This document shows, piece after piece, positions 9,834 through 18,720 of a DNA stretch of 64,000 bases. Where the stretch lies: assembly GCA_024704765.1 (NCBI GenBank), contig JAKMXF010000309.1:221204-285203 (forward strand). The letters run 5' to 3'. A program made the translations under genes and the position numbers. Source of the DNA: Oopsacas minuta. Its lineage: Eukaryota; Porifera; Hexactinellida; Lyssacinosida; Leucopsacidae. Positions within the stretch are counted from its first letter, which is position 1. Every line of letters starts with the position of its first letter. Under the pieces are notes generated by a model. It searched no databases, was not told the DNA's origin, and worked only from the letters and a program-made list of their open reading frames with translations.

Positions 9834-12800
9834 CTATTTACTAAAAACATGAAGTCGATAATGAGATTCCAGGTCCTTAATAACCTCGTCCTCAGTAAGA
9901 TTACTCCAATTTTCTTGAATGTAAGGATTCGATTGAATTTTAAAATGCTCAACAAAATCTTTCTCAAATTGACAAAGGACCCAGTGCCAATACTTAGAGT
10001 CAATAGCATCTTCACCCAGAATTTTCCAAGATCTAAATCTTGAATTAACTCTCCTGTAATGAATGAATTCATATAGCAGATCGTTGTAATAGAACCTTCC
10101 TCTATCTCTGAGATTCGTAGTGCACTCATTGTAACATATTTGATTGGTATATCTATCACGCCAGCCGCTGACTCCCTGTGGACGATGAAAGGTACCACAG
10201 TAGTGTTTATGATCACCACACGATAATTGACAAAGTTCATTACAAAATGGACACAGCTCTTCACATTCGAGGATAGAATCTGTAATTCTTTTATATAGAA
10301 AAGTTTCCAATTTAAGAGTGTCAGTAATCCATATTAACCAGTCGGTATCGTTCGCCATTCGTCGCAATTCTTTTGCAAATAGGCCAGAGAATTGCTGATA
10401 ATTTGAAATCGTGTAAAGGTCTAATACATCTAAGTCATTGTATGTAACATCCCGAACTTTACACTTGATTTGCGTATAGAAGGACTCTTTGAACCTGATT
10501 AACATATCTGCATTGGGGCTGCTCTCGTCATCTGGACATGCATGTGAACATTCAGAAATGAAAAAGTCAATCAGAATCTCGACATTCTTACTGATATTAT
10601 TTACAACCTTCTCCATTATATCATTTCTTTTTGAGTAAGTGGTAAGGGTATTCTGAATATTCTGAGATAAATAATTAATTGGATGATAAATATATGATAA
10701 ATAATTATTAAAGTTTTTATCGCGAGCTAAATCCTTTAGAATAGTAAGAATCAGAGAAGGTCTGTCTGAATATGTGATAATATTCTTTGAGTCATTCATA
10801 AATGCTGAAAGAAATTCCCGAGAGACACTATCAGCTAACCCATTTTTCAATCCAGAGAATACAATTTTAGCAAGTTCAAGAGCACAAAGATATTCTGATT
10901 CGATACCTTCACACAGTTTACTGAAAGTTCTTCTTAGTATTTCCTCCAAATATTCAAATTTTAGATCAAGACTTGTTCTTGAAAGAAATTCGTCTTGGAT
11001 TTTTTGAAGCATTGGGATAGCTTTACAACAATTGAAAAATATCATATCATAAATAAAATCAGTTGTAAGTTCTAGGGGCTGTTGAGAAACTTGTTGTTGA
11101 GTAGAATTATGTTTACTCAAAATTTGGTGACAAATATCAATAATAATTAGGAAATAATTAGGGTCGTAGGGACTCTGATTCTTCAAAAGAGTTGACAAAT
11201 AATCGTCAATTTTCCTTTCACATTCAGAACTCAAAATACTCAATATAATTTTAAATTGGGCATTGCCAACGTCTTCCTTTGATTCCTTAGAAAAGATCGA
11301 TCGAATATATCCAATGCCCAATCTTACCTTTGACACCATATCGTGAAGATAATAGTATGAATTAGATGTATTTTGAGGTTGTAAACTCGATAAATGTTGG
11401 AACTTTCCATTTCCAATATTAACAAATTCATCGCAATTAGAAAGAATCATTTGTTTGTCAGCTAGCACATTCATTGCTTTTATCAAAGGGGAATCGATAT
11501 AAGCCTTCTGCAGGTCTCTACTTATGTCACATAATTCCACTTTTTCAACCTGGATTTCTGATTTCCACTCATCCCAAATAGAATTAAATCTTGACTCAAC
11601 AAGAGATTTGTCACTTAATGATTCTCCTTTTTCTATAGTCTCTGTAAATAATTGATGTACTTTTAATAAAATTTCTTTACGAGATCTGACAAAATTTTCA
11701 TCCATTTTTTTCTTATTTTTTTGAAGTTTGTAGATTGAATTTAAATCTTCTTCCATTTTGTTGGTATGTTTTTCCCGCTTACATTGAAAGTAATTTTCAG
11801 TATTACCCTTCCATTGAGAATAAACTTCTACATTGTCATGAACAACAAAATAATTTTGTAGTAGATCTTCCTGAGTAGTAATTCCAATTGAAGGAGTTAA
11901 TTTTTCTTGCTGTAAATTTGAAACTAAGTTGGCACGAATCTCATCTAGCTCATCAAAATCAGCATTGAAGAGTTGGTTTATAGATTCTGATTTTGATTTA
12001 TTAAATAATTGAATATATGAAGAATGCCAAGAGGAAATTCTACGATCCAGTTCGAACCTTGAAGTGACTTCAAGGGCATTTTTATAAGAAAAGATAAAAT
12101 TCTCTTCCAGAACAGATTTCCAGAGGGCCTCAAGTTTTATCGACCAATTCATGACTGTTTGAAACTTTTTATTTGGAGTGTTGACAAAACAAGTTAGTAT
12201 ATATTGTCTGAGATTCGCTGCCTTCTTTGAATATCCAATGGAAACTTTATTCAATGGAGGTTCGCCTTCGAACAAACCTGGAAAATAGAAAACTTCTTCA
12301 TTTAGATTGAATTCGATTACGTCAGTGAATTGCTTGTAAAATAAGTTCTTATTTTCTTGTTGTGCTGCACATTCAGTCATCTTATCTAATGTCTTAATCA
12401 GATTACTTCTTGCAGTTAGAAGATTAGTATGGGCATGGGTATCAGGCACATTCTGATGCACAAACATACATCTTGGTTTGATATATGATTCTTTCATTCG
12501 AATGAATGCAAATATGATAATTTGTAAAATGTCCTGAACTTCACCATGTCCCTCTCCATATAAATTGATAATAGTCATATCTCCAAGGCCTATCGCAATA
12601 GTGGCAAGTTCATTGTCTCGCCTATAAGAAGAATCGATTGATAATTCTGGTGCTCGTAGTCCTTCAGTATCAAGTAGGACGAGGTAATCATATCCCAGTT
12701 TAGTGCGAAGCATAGATTCAATTGGAATTAATTGCATGAATATACCGCGTGTACAGCGACCGGAAGAAACAGGAAACTTAGCCCCAAACATAGTATTAAG

Positions 12801-14753
12801 GAGTGTAGACTTTCCTGTGCTCTGAGTTCCTAGGATTGAGCAGACGAAAATTTTACTATCGTATCCAATAATTAATGCCAAACTGTCCAAAACAGAAGTA
12901 ACCCAACTCAGAGCAACATGATTCGCATCACCATCAATTATCTCGAAGGCCTGTCCTTCAATTAATAGATGAGCCACTATATTATTCAAATTTTCTAAAT
13001 TGAAATTTAACGCTCTATTAAGATTGAAAATACTTTTTCTCGAAAAGACTTTATGAGCCTCAAATGCTTGACCCAACTCACGGAAAATATGTTCTATACC
13101 AAACGAAGATTCGGCAATATTCTTTGCTGCTCTTACAAGATTTTGTTTGCTTTGCTTTTTGATTTCGTTTCTTTCTTCAATACTCAATTCGGATTCAAAT
13201 TTTGTGTTGTAACTTAAATTTTGCCATTTACTATATTCTGCGTATAAGGACGGAAGATGTTCCCTCGATAAAGAGTTAAAATCATTACTCAACAAGTTCC
13301 AAATTGTATAAAACTCACCTTTAGGACTTCCGAAAGTTTTACAATGTTGAATAACATCTACAAAGATGGGAGATGGATTTTGTAAATATATAAATTGATT
13401 TTGACGAGCTTTGTTCATCTCCTGTTTTATAGTTTCTTGAGATTTTGAAATACCGACTTTATGAGAATCGCGGTTTGCTTCAGCCCAAAGCAACCAAGAA
13501 TCACCCTGAAGTGGTAGCATTGATTGTTTAGCTAATGCAAGCGGCTCAGATTCTTCTGAGTCAGTTGCTAGATTGCTCAAAATTGTTTGTATTATTTTGT
13601 CAACTACACTTTGACAATCTTGAATATTATCTTCATCTGTATCAATATAAATAGACTTTGTTTTAGCAATTTCTGTACAGTCTTCTAAATTAATCTTAAT
13701 TATAGGGACCTTCATTAGCATTGAAGAAATACTAATCGCAATCTCATTGATATCTTCGCCTAAACTAGTTTTATTCAGAAGTATAACATTATCACTTGGA
13801 GTTTCCAGAATATCAGGAAGAGTTGGTTCAAAAGTTAATTGTGAAATTTCACTCTGATAAAGTAGGAAGACAGATTTTCGGGCATATTCATTATGGAAAC
13901 TGATAAGAAATTCGGAAAGATGTTGATTACATTGACTAATCGGGACGAGAATGTATATAAGAGTAGACACTGAAGAAATGAAATCAAGCTGTTTTCGATA
14001 ATCCAATGCATTCCCTCTTAAATTCAACATCATACAGGGTTCTGGAAATATGAATTTGGAAAAGTGCGGTTCATTATCAAATTTCGGAAGCAGCCAAGCA
14101 ATTTCAACAGTTCCATCAAGAAAAAATCTCCTTTTCACATTTCCAAGTTGATTTCTATGAAAGAAATAATCAGGTATTCCAATAATTTGATTTAACATTT
14201 CGGATTTCTGACTTTTTCCACATTCACCAACTCGAATGAATGAAATTATTGGAAGATTTTCCTCAGTAACGGAGAATGATTTACCAGCATGATCTTGATC
14301 AATGTAATCTTTGTATAGCGTCTTAAGGGCAAAATGATAAAAAGTAGGCCGTTGAGGAGAAAGATGAGAAGCAATTAAAGGAAGAGATAGCTGACATTTA
14401 GATACTTGTGTGACGAAGGTTTGACGAAATATTGGAGTGCATTGAAAGAATAAATATAAAAATATATCCATAGGATGTACTAGATCACAAGTATTATCCT
14501 GCGAATGAAACTTGACCATATCCAATATTTTAACTATGCCTTGGCTTGGTGTATGAGGATTCACGTTTCTAGGAAATTGCCTACTGGTACAATCAAGCAT
14601 CATTATTTTATCTAACATGAACTTTGGTAGATCTTGAAGAGAAGTTATTTCTTGTTGGGGAAGTGTGGATGAGATTGTGATGGCATCTCGCAGAGAAATC
14701 ACGGGTGGGCGTAAAATTTCAAGATGTTTGCAAAAATCTTCCATGATAATCAA
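9834..14753 (-). CDS. Very large inducible GTPase (VLIG/GVIN-like)
   Basis: This intronless frame of 1639 residues matches the interferon-inducible very large GTPase family (GVIN1/VLIG-1, URGCP). A VLIG-type G domain lies around residues 635-900: P-loop GTQSTGKST (about 641-649), then SSGRCTRGIFMQL, the G3 motif LLDTEGLRAPE (about 690-700), TIINLYGEGHGEVQDILQI, and RCMFVHQNVPDTHA in place of the usual N/TKxD. A long helical stalk follows. The C-terminus (about 1490-1545) has a Cys/His-rich zinc-like module, CPFCNELCQLSCGDHKHYC followed by HRPQGVSGW, as in vertebrate VLIGs. It is shorter than human GVIN proteins (about 2400) mainly at the N-terminus. Single-exon structure is also typical of vertebrate VLIG genes. 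Vertebrate members are linked to cell-autonomous defence; a role here is inference. Confidence 0.85.
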   Translation of the reverse strand: MIIMEDFCKHLEILRPPVISLRDAITISSTLPQQEITSLQDLPKFMLDKIMMLDCTSRQFPRNVNPHTPSQGIVKILDMVKFHSQDNTCDLVHPMDIFLYLFFQCTPIFRQTFVTQVSKCQLSLPLIASHLSPQRPTFYHFALKTLYKDYIDQDHAGKSFSVTEENLPIISFIRVGECGKSQKSEMLNQIIGIPDYFFHRNQLGNVKRRFFLDGTVEIAWLLPKFDNEPHFSKFIFPEPCMMLNLRGNALDYRKQLDFISSVSTLIYILVPISQCNQHLSEFLISFHNEYARKSVFLLYQSEISQLTFEPTLPDILETPSDNVILLNKTSLGEDINEIAISISSMLMKVPIIKINLEDCTEIAKTKSIYIDTDEDNIQDCQSVVDKIIQTILSNLATDSEESEPLALAKQSMLPLQGDSWLLWAEANRDSHKVGISKSQETIKQEMNKARQNQFIYLQNPSPIFVDVIQHCKTFGSPKGEFYTIWNLLSNDFNSLSREHLPSLYAEYSKWQNLSYNTKFESELSIEERNEIKKQSKQNLVRAAKNIAESSFGIEHIFRELGQAFEAHKVFSRKSIFNLNRALNFNLENLNNIVAHLLIEGQAFEIIDGDANHVALSWVTSVLDSLALIIGYDSKIFVCSILGTQSTGKSTLLNTMFGAKFPVSSGRCTRGIFMQLIPIESMLRTKLGYDYLVLLDTEGLRAPELSIDSSYRRDNELATIAIGLGDMTIINLYGEGHGEVQDILQIIIFAFIRMKESYIKPRCMFVHQNVPDTHAHTNLLTARSNLIKTLDKMTECAAQQENKNLFYKQFTDVIEFNLNEEVFYFPGLFEGEPPLNKVSIGYSKKAANLRQYILTCFVNTPNKKFQTVMNWSIKLEALWKSVLEENFIFSYKNALEVTSRFELDRRISSWHSSYIQLFNKSKSESINQLFNADFDELDEIRANLVSNLQQEKLTPSIGITTQEDLLQNYFVVHDNVEVYSQWKGNTENYFQCKREKHTNKMEEDLNSIYKLQKNKKKMDENFVRSRKEILLKVHQLFTETIEKGESLSDKSLVESRFNSIWDEWKSEIQVEKVELCDISRDLQKAYIDSPLIKAMNVLADKQMILSNCDEFVNIGNGKFQHLSSLQPQNTSNSYYYLHDMVSKVRLGIGYIRSIFSKESKEDVGNAQFKIILSILSSECERKIDDYLSTLLKNQSPYDPNYFLIIIDICHQILSKHNSTQQQVSQQPLELTTDFIYDMIFFNCCKAIPMLQKIQDEFLSRTSLDLKFEYLEEILRRTFSKLCEGIESEYLCALELAKIVFSGLKNGLADSVSREFLSAFMNDSKNIITYSDRPSLILTILKDLARDKNFNNYLSYIYHPINYLSQNIQNTLTTYSKRNDIMEKVVNNISKNVEILIDFFISECSHACPDDESSPNADMLIRFKESFYTQIKCKVRDVTYNDLDVLDLYTISNYQQFSGLFAKELRRMANDTDWLIWITDTLKLETFLYKRITDSILECEELCPFCNELCQLSCGDHKHYCGTFHRPQGVSGWRDRYTNQICYNECTTNLRDRGRFYYNDLLYEFIHYRRVNSRFRSWKILGEDAIDSKYWHWVLCQFEKDFVEHFKIQSNPYIQENWSNLTEDEVIKDLESHYRLHVFSK

Positions 14754-15422
14754 CTATCATCTAAGTAATATACACAATGAGAACTTTGACATTGAGATGT
14801 AAACAAGAAAAATAAATTTAAATAGTAAATAGACATTACCTGGCAGTAGGGGTCCTCACTTAGGTGAGAGAAGCGTTATCAAGAATCGGAAAACTGGTAA
14901 ATTTATATCGCAAAACAATAGTTTACACTTAATAGACCATTGTTTGAGATCTAAATTCTCAGTAAACATTTATCAAACAAAAAGTAAAAATCAAACTATT
15001 TATACTGATTTGGAACATCAAAGTACCTGTGTCTTTAGATGTACATATACATATAAAATTCTTTTTGTAAAATAACTTGGGTAACTATACTGGATCAGTT
15101 CATGTAATTTATGATAATCGAAAATCCAAACATAAAAGACATAATTACCTCATAAATGATGAAATCGACTTGTGAATATTTATTGAAAATATACGTACAG
15201 TCAACTCGCGTTATATCAAACACGGATACATTGAAATACCCGCTTATATCGAAGTCTGAAATTGTACAAATATAGTCCCAAACCGTCAAAGTAACATAAT
15301 TGTCATATTTGAAGTAATAATCGCGGTCCTTTGGGCTTCGATATAACGGTAGCTGACTTCATAAATTAGTGTAATCCTAAATATATTCAAACTTGTTTGA
15401 ACGATGACAAATACAAACATAA
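14754..15422. other. Gap between the VLIG-like gene and YJU2
   Basis: No coding region is supported. It holds the 5' flank of the VLIG-like gene, AT-rich DNA, and one Tigger/pogo-like MITE near 15198-15358. Confidence 0.5.
15198..15358. repeat. Tigger/pogo-like MITE
   Basis: The copy begins cagtcaactcgcgttatatc after a TA and ends near gatataacggtagctgact. It has the family's internal tract tgaaattgtacaaatatag and the caaaccgtcaaagtaacat block. Confidence 0.7.
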
Positions 15423-16349
15423 TCAGTTAGATTCAGAGCCTGACGAATAATCTAATTTCAGTAATCCTTTAGAATTAGTATTCACAGATTTTGGTGTTTC
15501 TTTAATTGTGCCAGAGATTCTAGGCTTCAAATTGGCTGTCTGTCTTTTTGTTACAAAAGTTTGAAGTTTTGATTTATAAGTTTTCTTGGAAATTTCCTCT
15601 GATTTTAACCCAAACTCTTCAGTGAAACAACGTTTTTCATCTGGAAGCAGATCAGATTCGATTTTCCGTTTCTTCATATTATCATTTTCAACATCACCAT
15701 CTTTAGGATTACCCTCAATAAGTTTGGTCACGGTTTCTTTCTTCAGCGCACCGAAATATTTGCTAACCAATTTCTCATCTTCAATTTCATCGAGTGTAAT
15801 ACCATTTTTCTCTACCACAGTATAACCTTCTATAATCTGTCCTACATTAACCTGCTCCAATCTACTATTTTGATCTTTTATTCCCTCCAGAGCATCAAGG
15901 ATATCAATTTCCTGTTTACTCTCTTTCGTACGTCGTTCTAATGCCAACATTGGATTCTCAGCCTCCTCGTTTTCTTTCAATCTCTCATCCTCTTCTGCTG
16001 CCATTATAGCCAGCCGTTCTGCTTGAAAATTTCTCATTGCACCGTTTTCACATACATAATCTGTGTTTTTTGGATCTGTCTTAAATGTTATTTCAGAAAT
16101 ACATCGTGTACAGCGAATATAAAACCGGTATATACGAATTCCTAGATACTCTTGGTCCCAAACGGTCTCTTTTCGAGCGTTAAACTTTTTACCTTTGTAA
16201 ATATATTCACCACAGGTTGTACAACGCATTGAGAAAGGTGCCATTAGACGGACGACATATTGACGGTCTTTTGGTAGGATTAATTTTGGGATATTTGCTG
16301 GATCGAAATCAGGAGGATAATATTTGTTCAGAACCTTACGTTCACCCAT
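15423..16349 (-). CDS. YJU2: Splicing factor YJU2 (CCDC94 family)
   Basis: This intronless frame of 308 residues starts [20 protein letters not shown], a near-exact match to the universally conserved N-terminus of YJU2/Cwc16. The zinc-binding cysteines appear as CTTC (about residues 39-42) and CTRC (about 79-82), separated by [19 protein letters not shown]. The conserved segment ends with [11 protein letters not shown]; the rest is a charged, poorly conserved tail with basic patches. YJU2 joins the spliceosome through the NineTeen complex and promotes branching, the first catalytic step. The neighbouring SMU1 and PPWD1 genes also encode spliceosomal proteins, but nothing indicates joint regulation. 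Confidence 0.93.
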   Translation of the reverse strand: MGERKVLNKYYPPDFDPANIPKLILPKDRQYVVRLMAPFSMRCTTCGEYIYKGKKFNARKETVWDQEYLGIRIYRFYIRCTRCISEITFKTDPKNTDYVCENGAMRNFQAERLAIMAAEEDERLKENEEAENPMLALERRTKESKQEIDILDALEGIKDQNSRLEQVNVGQIIEGYTVVEKNGITLDEIEDEKLVSKYFGALKKETVTKLIEGNPKDGDVENDNMKKRKIESDLLPDEKRCFTEEFGLKSEEISKKTYKSKLQTFVTKRQTANLKPRISGTIKETPKSVNTNSKGLLKLDYSSGSESN

Positions 16350-16926
16350 TACTTGCTAAATAATATCTACTATGATAAATATGTGAGTAAACGTAGGTAG
16401 ATGAAGGTGTTAAATAATGCAGTGGTTCCCAACCTGAGGTACATGAAGCCCTTGGTAGTCCATGGAAGCGGACGACAGCAAGGGGTTCACAGAATGTGTA
16501 AAAATTGTTCCGTGGGGGTAATAAAGGTTGGGAAGCGCTGAACTAATGGAATATTGCAATTATGAACAAAAAATGATACAAATTTTGAGATTGTATTTCT
16601 GAGATTGTGTGACACTGTCCCCCGGCTTGACATTGTGGATCATTAGGAATTATAGGACTTATGTCGAAATAGACCTCCAAACAGTGACGTTACTGCTGGA
16701 GGGTAAATATGAGCGTAATAGTAAATTCGCAAAATAAATGGTATTAGAATTGGGGCAGAGTCATTTGGTAGTCTTTGTATGGACTTGAAAAGTCCTAGAA
16801 ACAAATCGCGAAATGATATAATAATTGCACACAGAAAACTGAAGACAAAATACGTAAACTAAGCGATAATATAAACTTACACATAAATAACTATTATCAC
16901 AATTAGTAATTATAAATTGAAATTCT
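16350..16926. other. Gap between YJU2 and NDUFA4-like gene 1
   Basis: The stretch contains the 121-bp hAT-like element at 16420-16540 and otherwise AT-rich 3' and 5' flanks. No further gene is seen. Confidence 0.5.
16420..16540. mobile_element. hAT-like MITE
   Basis: The element begins cagtggttcccaacct and ends aggttgggaagcgctg, inverted repeats with two mismatches over 16 bp. The flanks aaataatg (16412-16419) and aactaatg (16541-16548) look like an 8-bp target duplication with one change. The CAGNGGTTCYCAA end is classic for hAT elements. Related decayed copies occur near 33848-33982, 60728 and 62104-62207. Confidence 0.75.
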
Positions 16927-17199
16927 TCAATCTTTGTAATCAGGTCTGACACTCAACTCGTCTTTATATATTGGATTACCACCACGTCCTGGTACATCCC
17001 AAAACTTGACTACAGTGTGTGGCTTAATTCGTTCCCATGGGTGAGGATTAGATTTGTGGTTGAGAACAACTTCTGGATTACGGATACCAATTCGTACCAA
17101 TGCTATGCCAGCAAGGGAAAGGCCAGCTACCACAAAGCCTACTAACGGCCAAAGTGGTGTGTGATGGCGGATAACCTGCATCGTATGTCTTACACTCAT
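16927..17199 (-). CDS. NDUFA4: NDUFA4-like mitochondrial subunit, copy 1
   Basis: From the Met at 17199 the frame gives 90 residues, starting MSVRHTMQVIRHH. A single membrane helix follows (HTPLWPLVGFVVAGLSLAGI), then the conserved VRIGIRNPEV, HPWERIKP and a C-terminal RPDYK. NDUFA4 was first assigned to complex I and is now regarded as a subunit of cytochrome c oxidase. The frame is open up to 17295, but its distal part runs into the MITE at 17267-17425, so the 17199 start is preferred; it also gives the same length as the paralogue at 17660-17932. The two genes are divergently arranged. Confidence 0.85.
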   Translation of the reverse strand: MSVRHTMQVIRHHTPLWPLVGFVVAGLSLAGIALVRIGIRNPEVVLNHKSNPHPWERIKPHTVVKFWDVPGRGGNPIYKDELSVRPDYKD

Positions 17200-17266
17200 C
17201 GTTAATATGCTAAATCGCTTTGGAAAAGTTTTGTTAAATATTTTAATAGTGTGTTGGCATGTAATA

Positions 17267-17425
17267 CAGTCAACTCCAGTTATATAGAAGCTCAATAATT
17301 ACTTTGATATGACCGGTGAAATATTCGCTACTTTAACGGTTTGGGGCCGTTATTTGTACAATTTCATAATTTGATATAAGCGGGTATTCTGATATATTCG
17401 TGTTCGATGTAACGGGAGTTGACTG
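17267..17425. repeat. Tigger/pogo-like MITE between divergent paralogues
   Basis: This is a well-preserved copy: cagtcaactccagttatata at the left, gtaacgggagttgactg at the right, with TA on both sides (17265-17266 and 17426-17427). It lies in the shared upstream region of the two NDUFA4-like genes and therefore postdates, or survived, their inversion. Confidence 0.8.
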
Positions 17426-17659
17426 TATAATTTATTCAGGAAGTTCAGAATATGGCACAACACGAATAAGCGTATTATTCTTCCAGAAATTACTGATTTC
17501 CAAGATGTACGAAATTATCCGCGGAAATATTTCGCAAACTAAATGAATTTCAAAAGCCGATCAACCAATCAATTCACATTTCACCTCAAACACACAGCAC
17601 AATATTTGTATAAACTATCACGAATGGAAAAATATCGTATAAACATCTATCAATTAATT

Positions 17660-17932
17660 ATGGAAATTGTTCGCGTTGCAGCTAAAACAATCAAAAACCA
17701 TTCTCCTCTCTGGCCATTAGTTGTAATAACAGTTACTGGGTTATCAATGGGTGGATTCTCTATAGTCAGAATTGGCTTGACACACCCTGAAGTAGCTTTT
17801 GACCGGAAAAAGGAAACAAGACCCTGGGAGAGGATAAAGCCCGGGACCGTTGTAAAGTTCTTCGATCCACTCGACAGGAAAAGTGGGAAATGCAAAGACG
17901 AGGGCATTAAAAGGCCAGATTATAAGGCATAG
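17660..17932 (+). CDS. NDUFA4: NDUFA4-like mitochondrial subunit, copy 2
   Basis: From the Met at 17660 the protein is 90 residues: MEIVRVAAKTIKNH, a membrane helix (SPLWPLVVITVTGLSMGG), then VRIGLTHPEVAFDRK, RPWERIKPGTVVKFF and a final RPDYKA. It aligns end to end without gaps with copy 1 on the opposite strand and shares PLWPL, VRIG, PEV, PWERIKP, TVVKF and RPDYK. Upstream in-frame codons are unlike the family and are not included. Divergence between copies is high, so the duplication is old. Paralogous NDUFA4-type subunits often have different expression in animals; that is only an inference here. Confidence 0.85.
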   Translation: MEIVRVAAKTIKNHSPLWPLVVITVTGLSMGGFSIVRIGLTHPEVAFDRKKETRPWERIKPGTVVKFFDPLDRKSGKCKDEGIKRPDYKA

Positions 17933-18489
17933 TTTAGTGTTTGTTAATATGGTTATAATCATCTCGCCCATATTTCGTGAGAATTATGTGTGTGTTGTAG
18001 CTTTTCATTATTGAATTAGTCAGGGAGATAAATAAGAAAATATTATAAGCACCGTTGTAGTACGCGTATTAAATAAGTAAATATAGTCAACATCTGGTAA
18101 CTCGAATACCCGTTAACTTGAACATTCGTGATCTCGAACGAATTATACTTTTAGTACTTATCGCATCCGTTAACTAGAACAGACTTGTTTTCCCCTGAGG
18201 GTTGGAGTTATGATGTTAACTGAATTCCAGTTATTGGGCGAAAATTACCTGGAAATTGAGTGGATCGTTTTATCACCCCCATTTATAACGGTCTAAAAGC
18301 ACCAGTGTAATTTATGGAACTAGTGCGAAAAGCACTTATTGTTATAGAAGACAACATGAACTACATTTTCGCATTTTAGACATTTCAAAATAACCGAAAG
18401 TTATCGAGATGTAGTCACTCTCGGTAGCGCCACCATTAATATATAATAGAAGCCCTGAATAATATTAATAAATAATAGTAGCTAATAAC
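17933..18489. repeat. Gene-free gap with a Tigger-like repeat
   Basis: About 18086-18222 begins agtcaacatctggtaactcg and ends gagttatgatgttaactg, an inverted-repeat element related to but distinct from the main Tigger/pogo-like family. No gene is supported in the rest of the gap. Confidence 0.5.
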
Positions 18490-18686
18490 TCAAGGTCGCC
18501 ACAGATGTAATTGTCCATCAGAAGTATATGTAGCTATAATATTTTGGTGAGGATGATGTGTTATACCCAGTACATGGTTACTTTCTATGACGTCATTTGA
18601 TTGATCTGGGTTGGTTACTATGTCTGGTGTTCCTAGCGGTTGTTTAACTGGTTCTAGAAATACAGAATAATGGTAAATATGAAAAT

Positions 18687-18720
<34 letters not shown>

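Noticed and set aside
9830-10264. Alternative minus-strand frame at the 3' end of the VLIG-like gene
   Set aside because: Overlaps the conserved Cys/His module in another frame; no family signature.
17543-17659. Extended N-terminus of NDUFA4-like copy 2
   Set aside because: Does not resemble the family and would make it longer than copy 1; the Met at 17660 gives matching 90-residue proteins.
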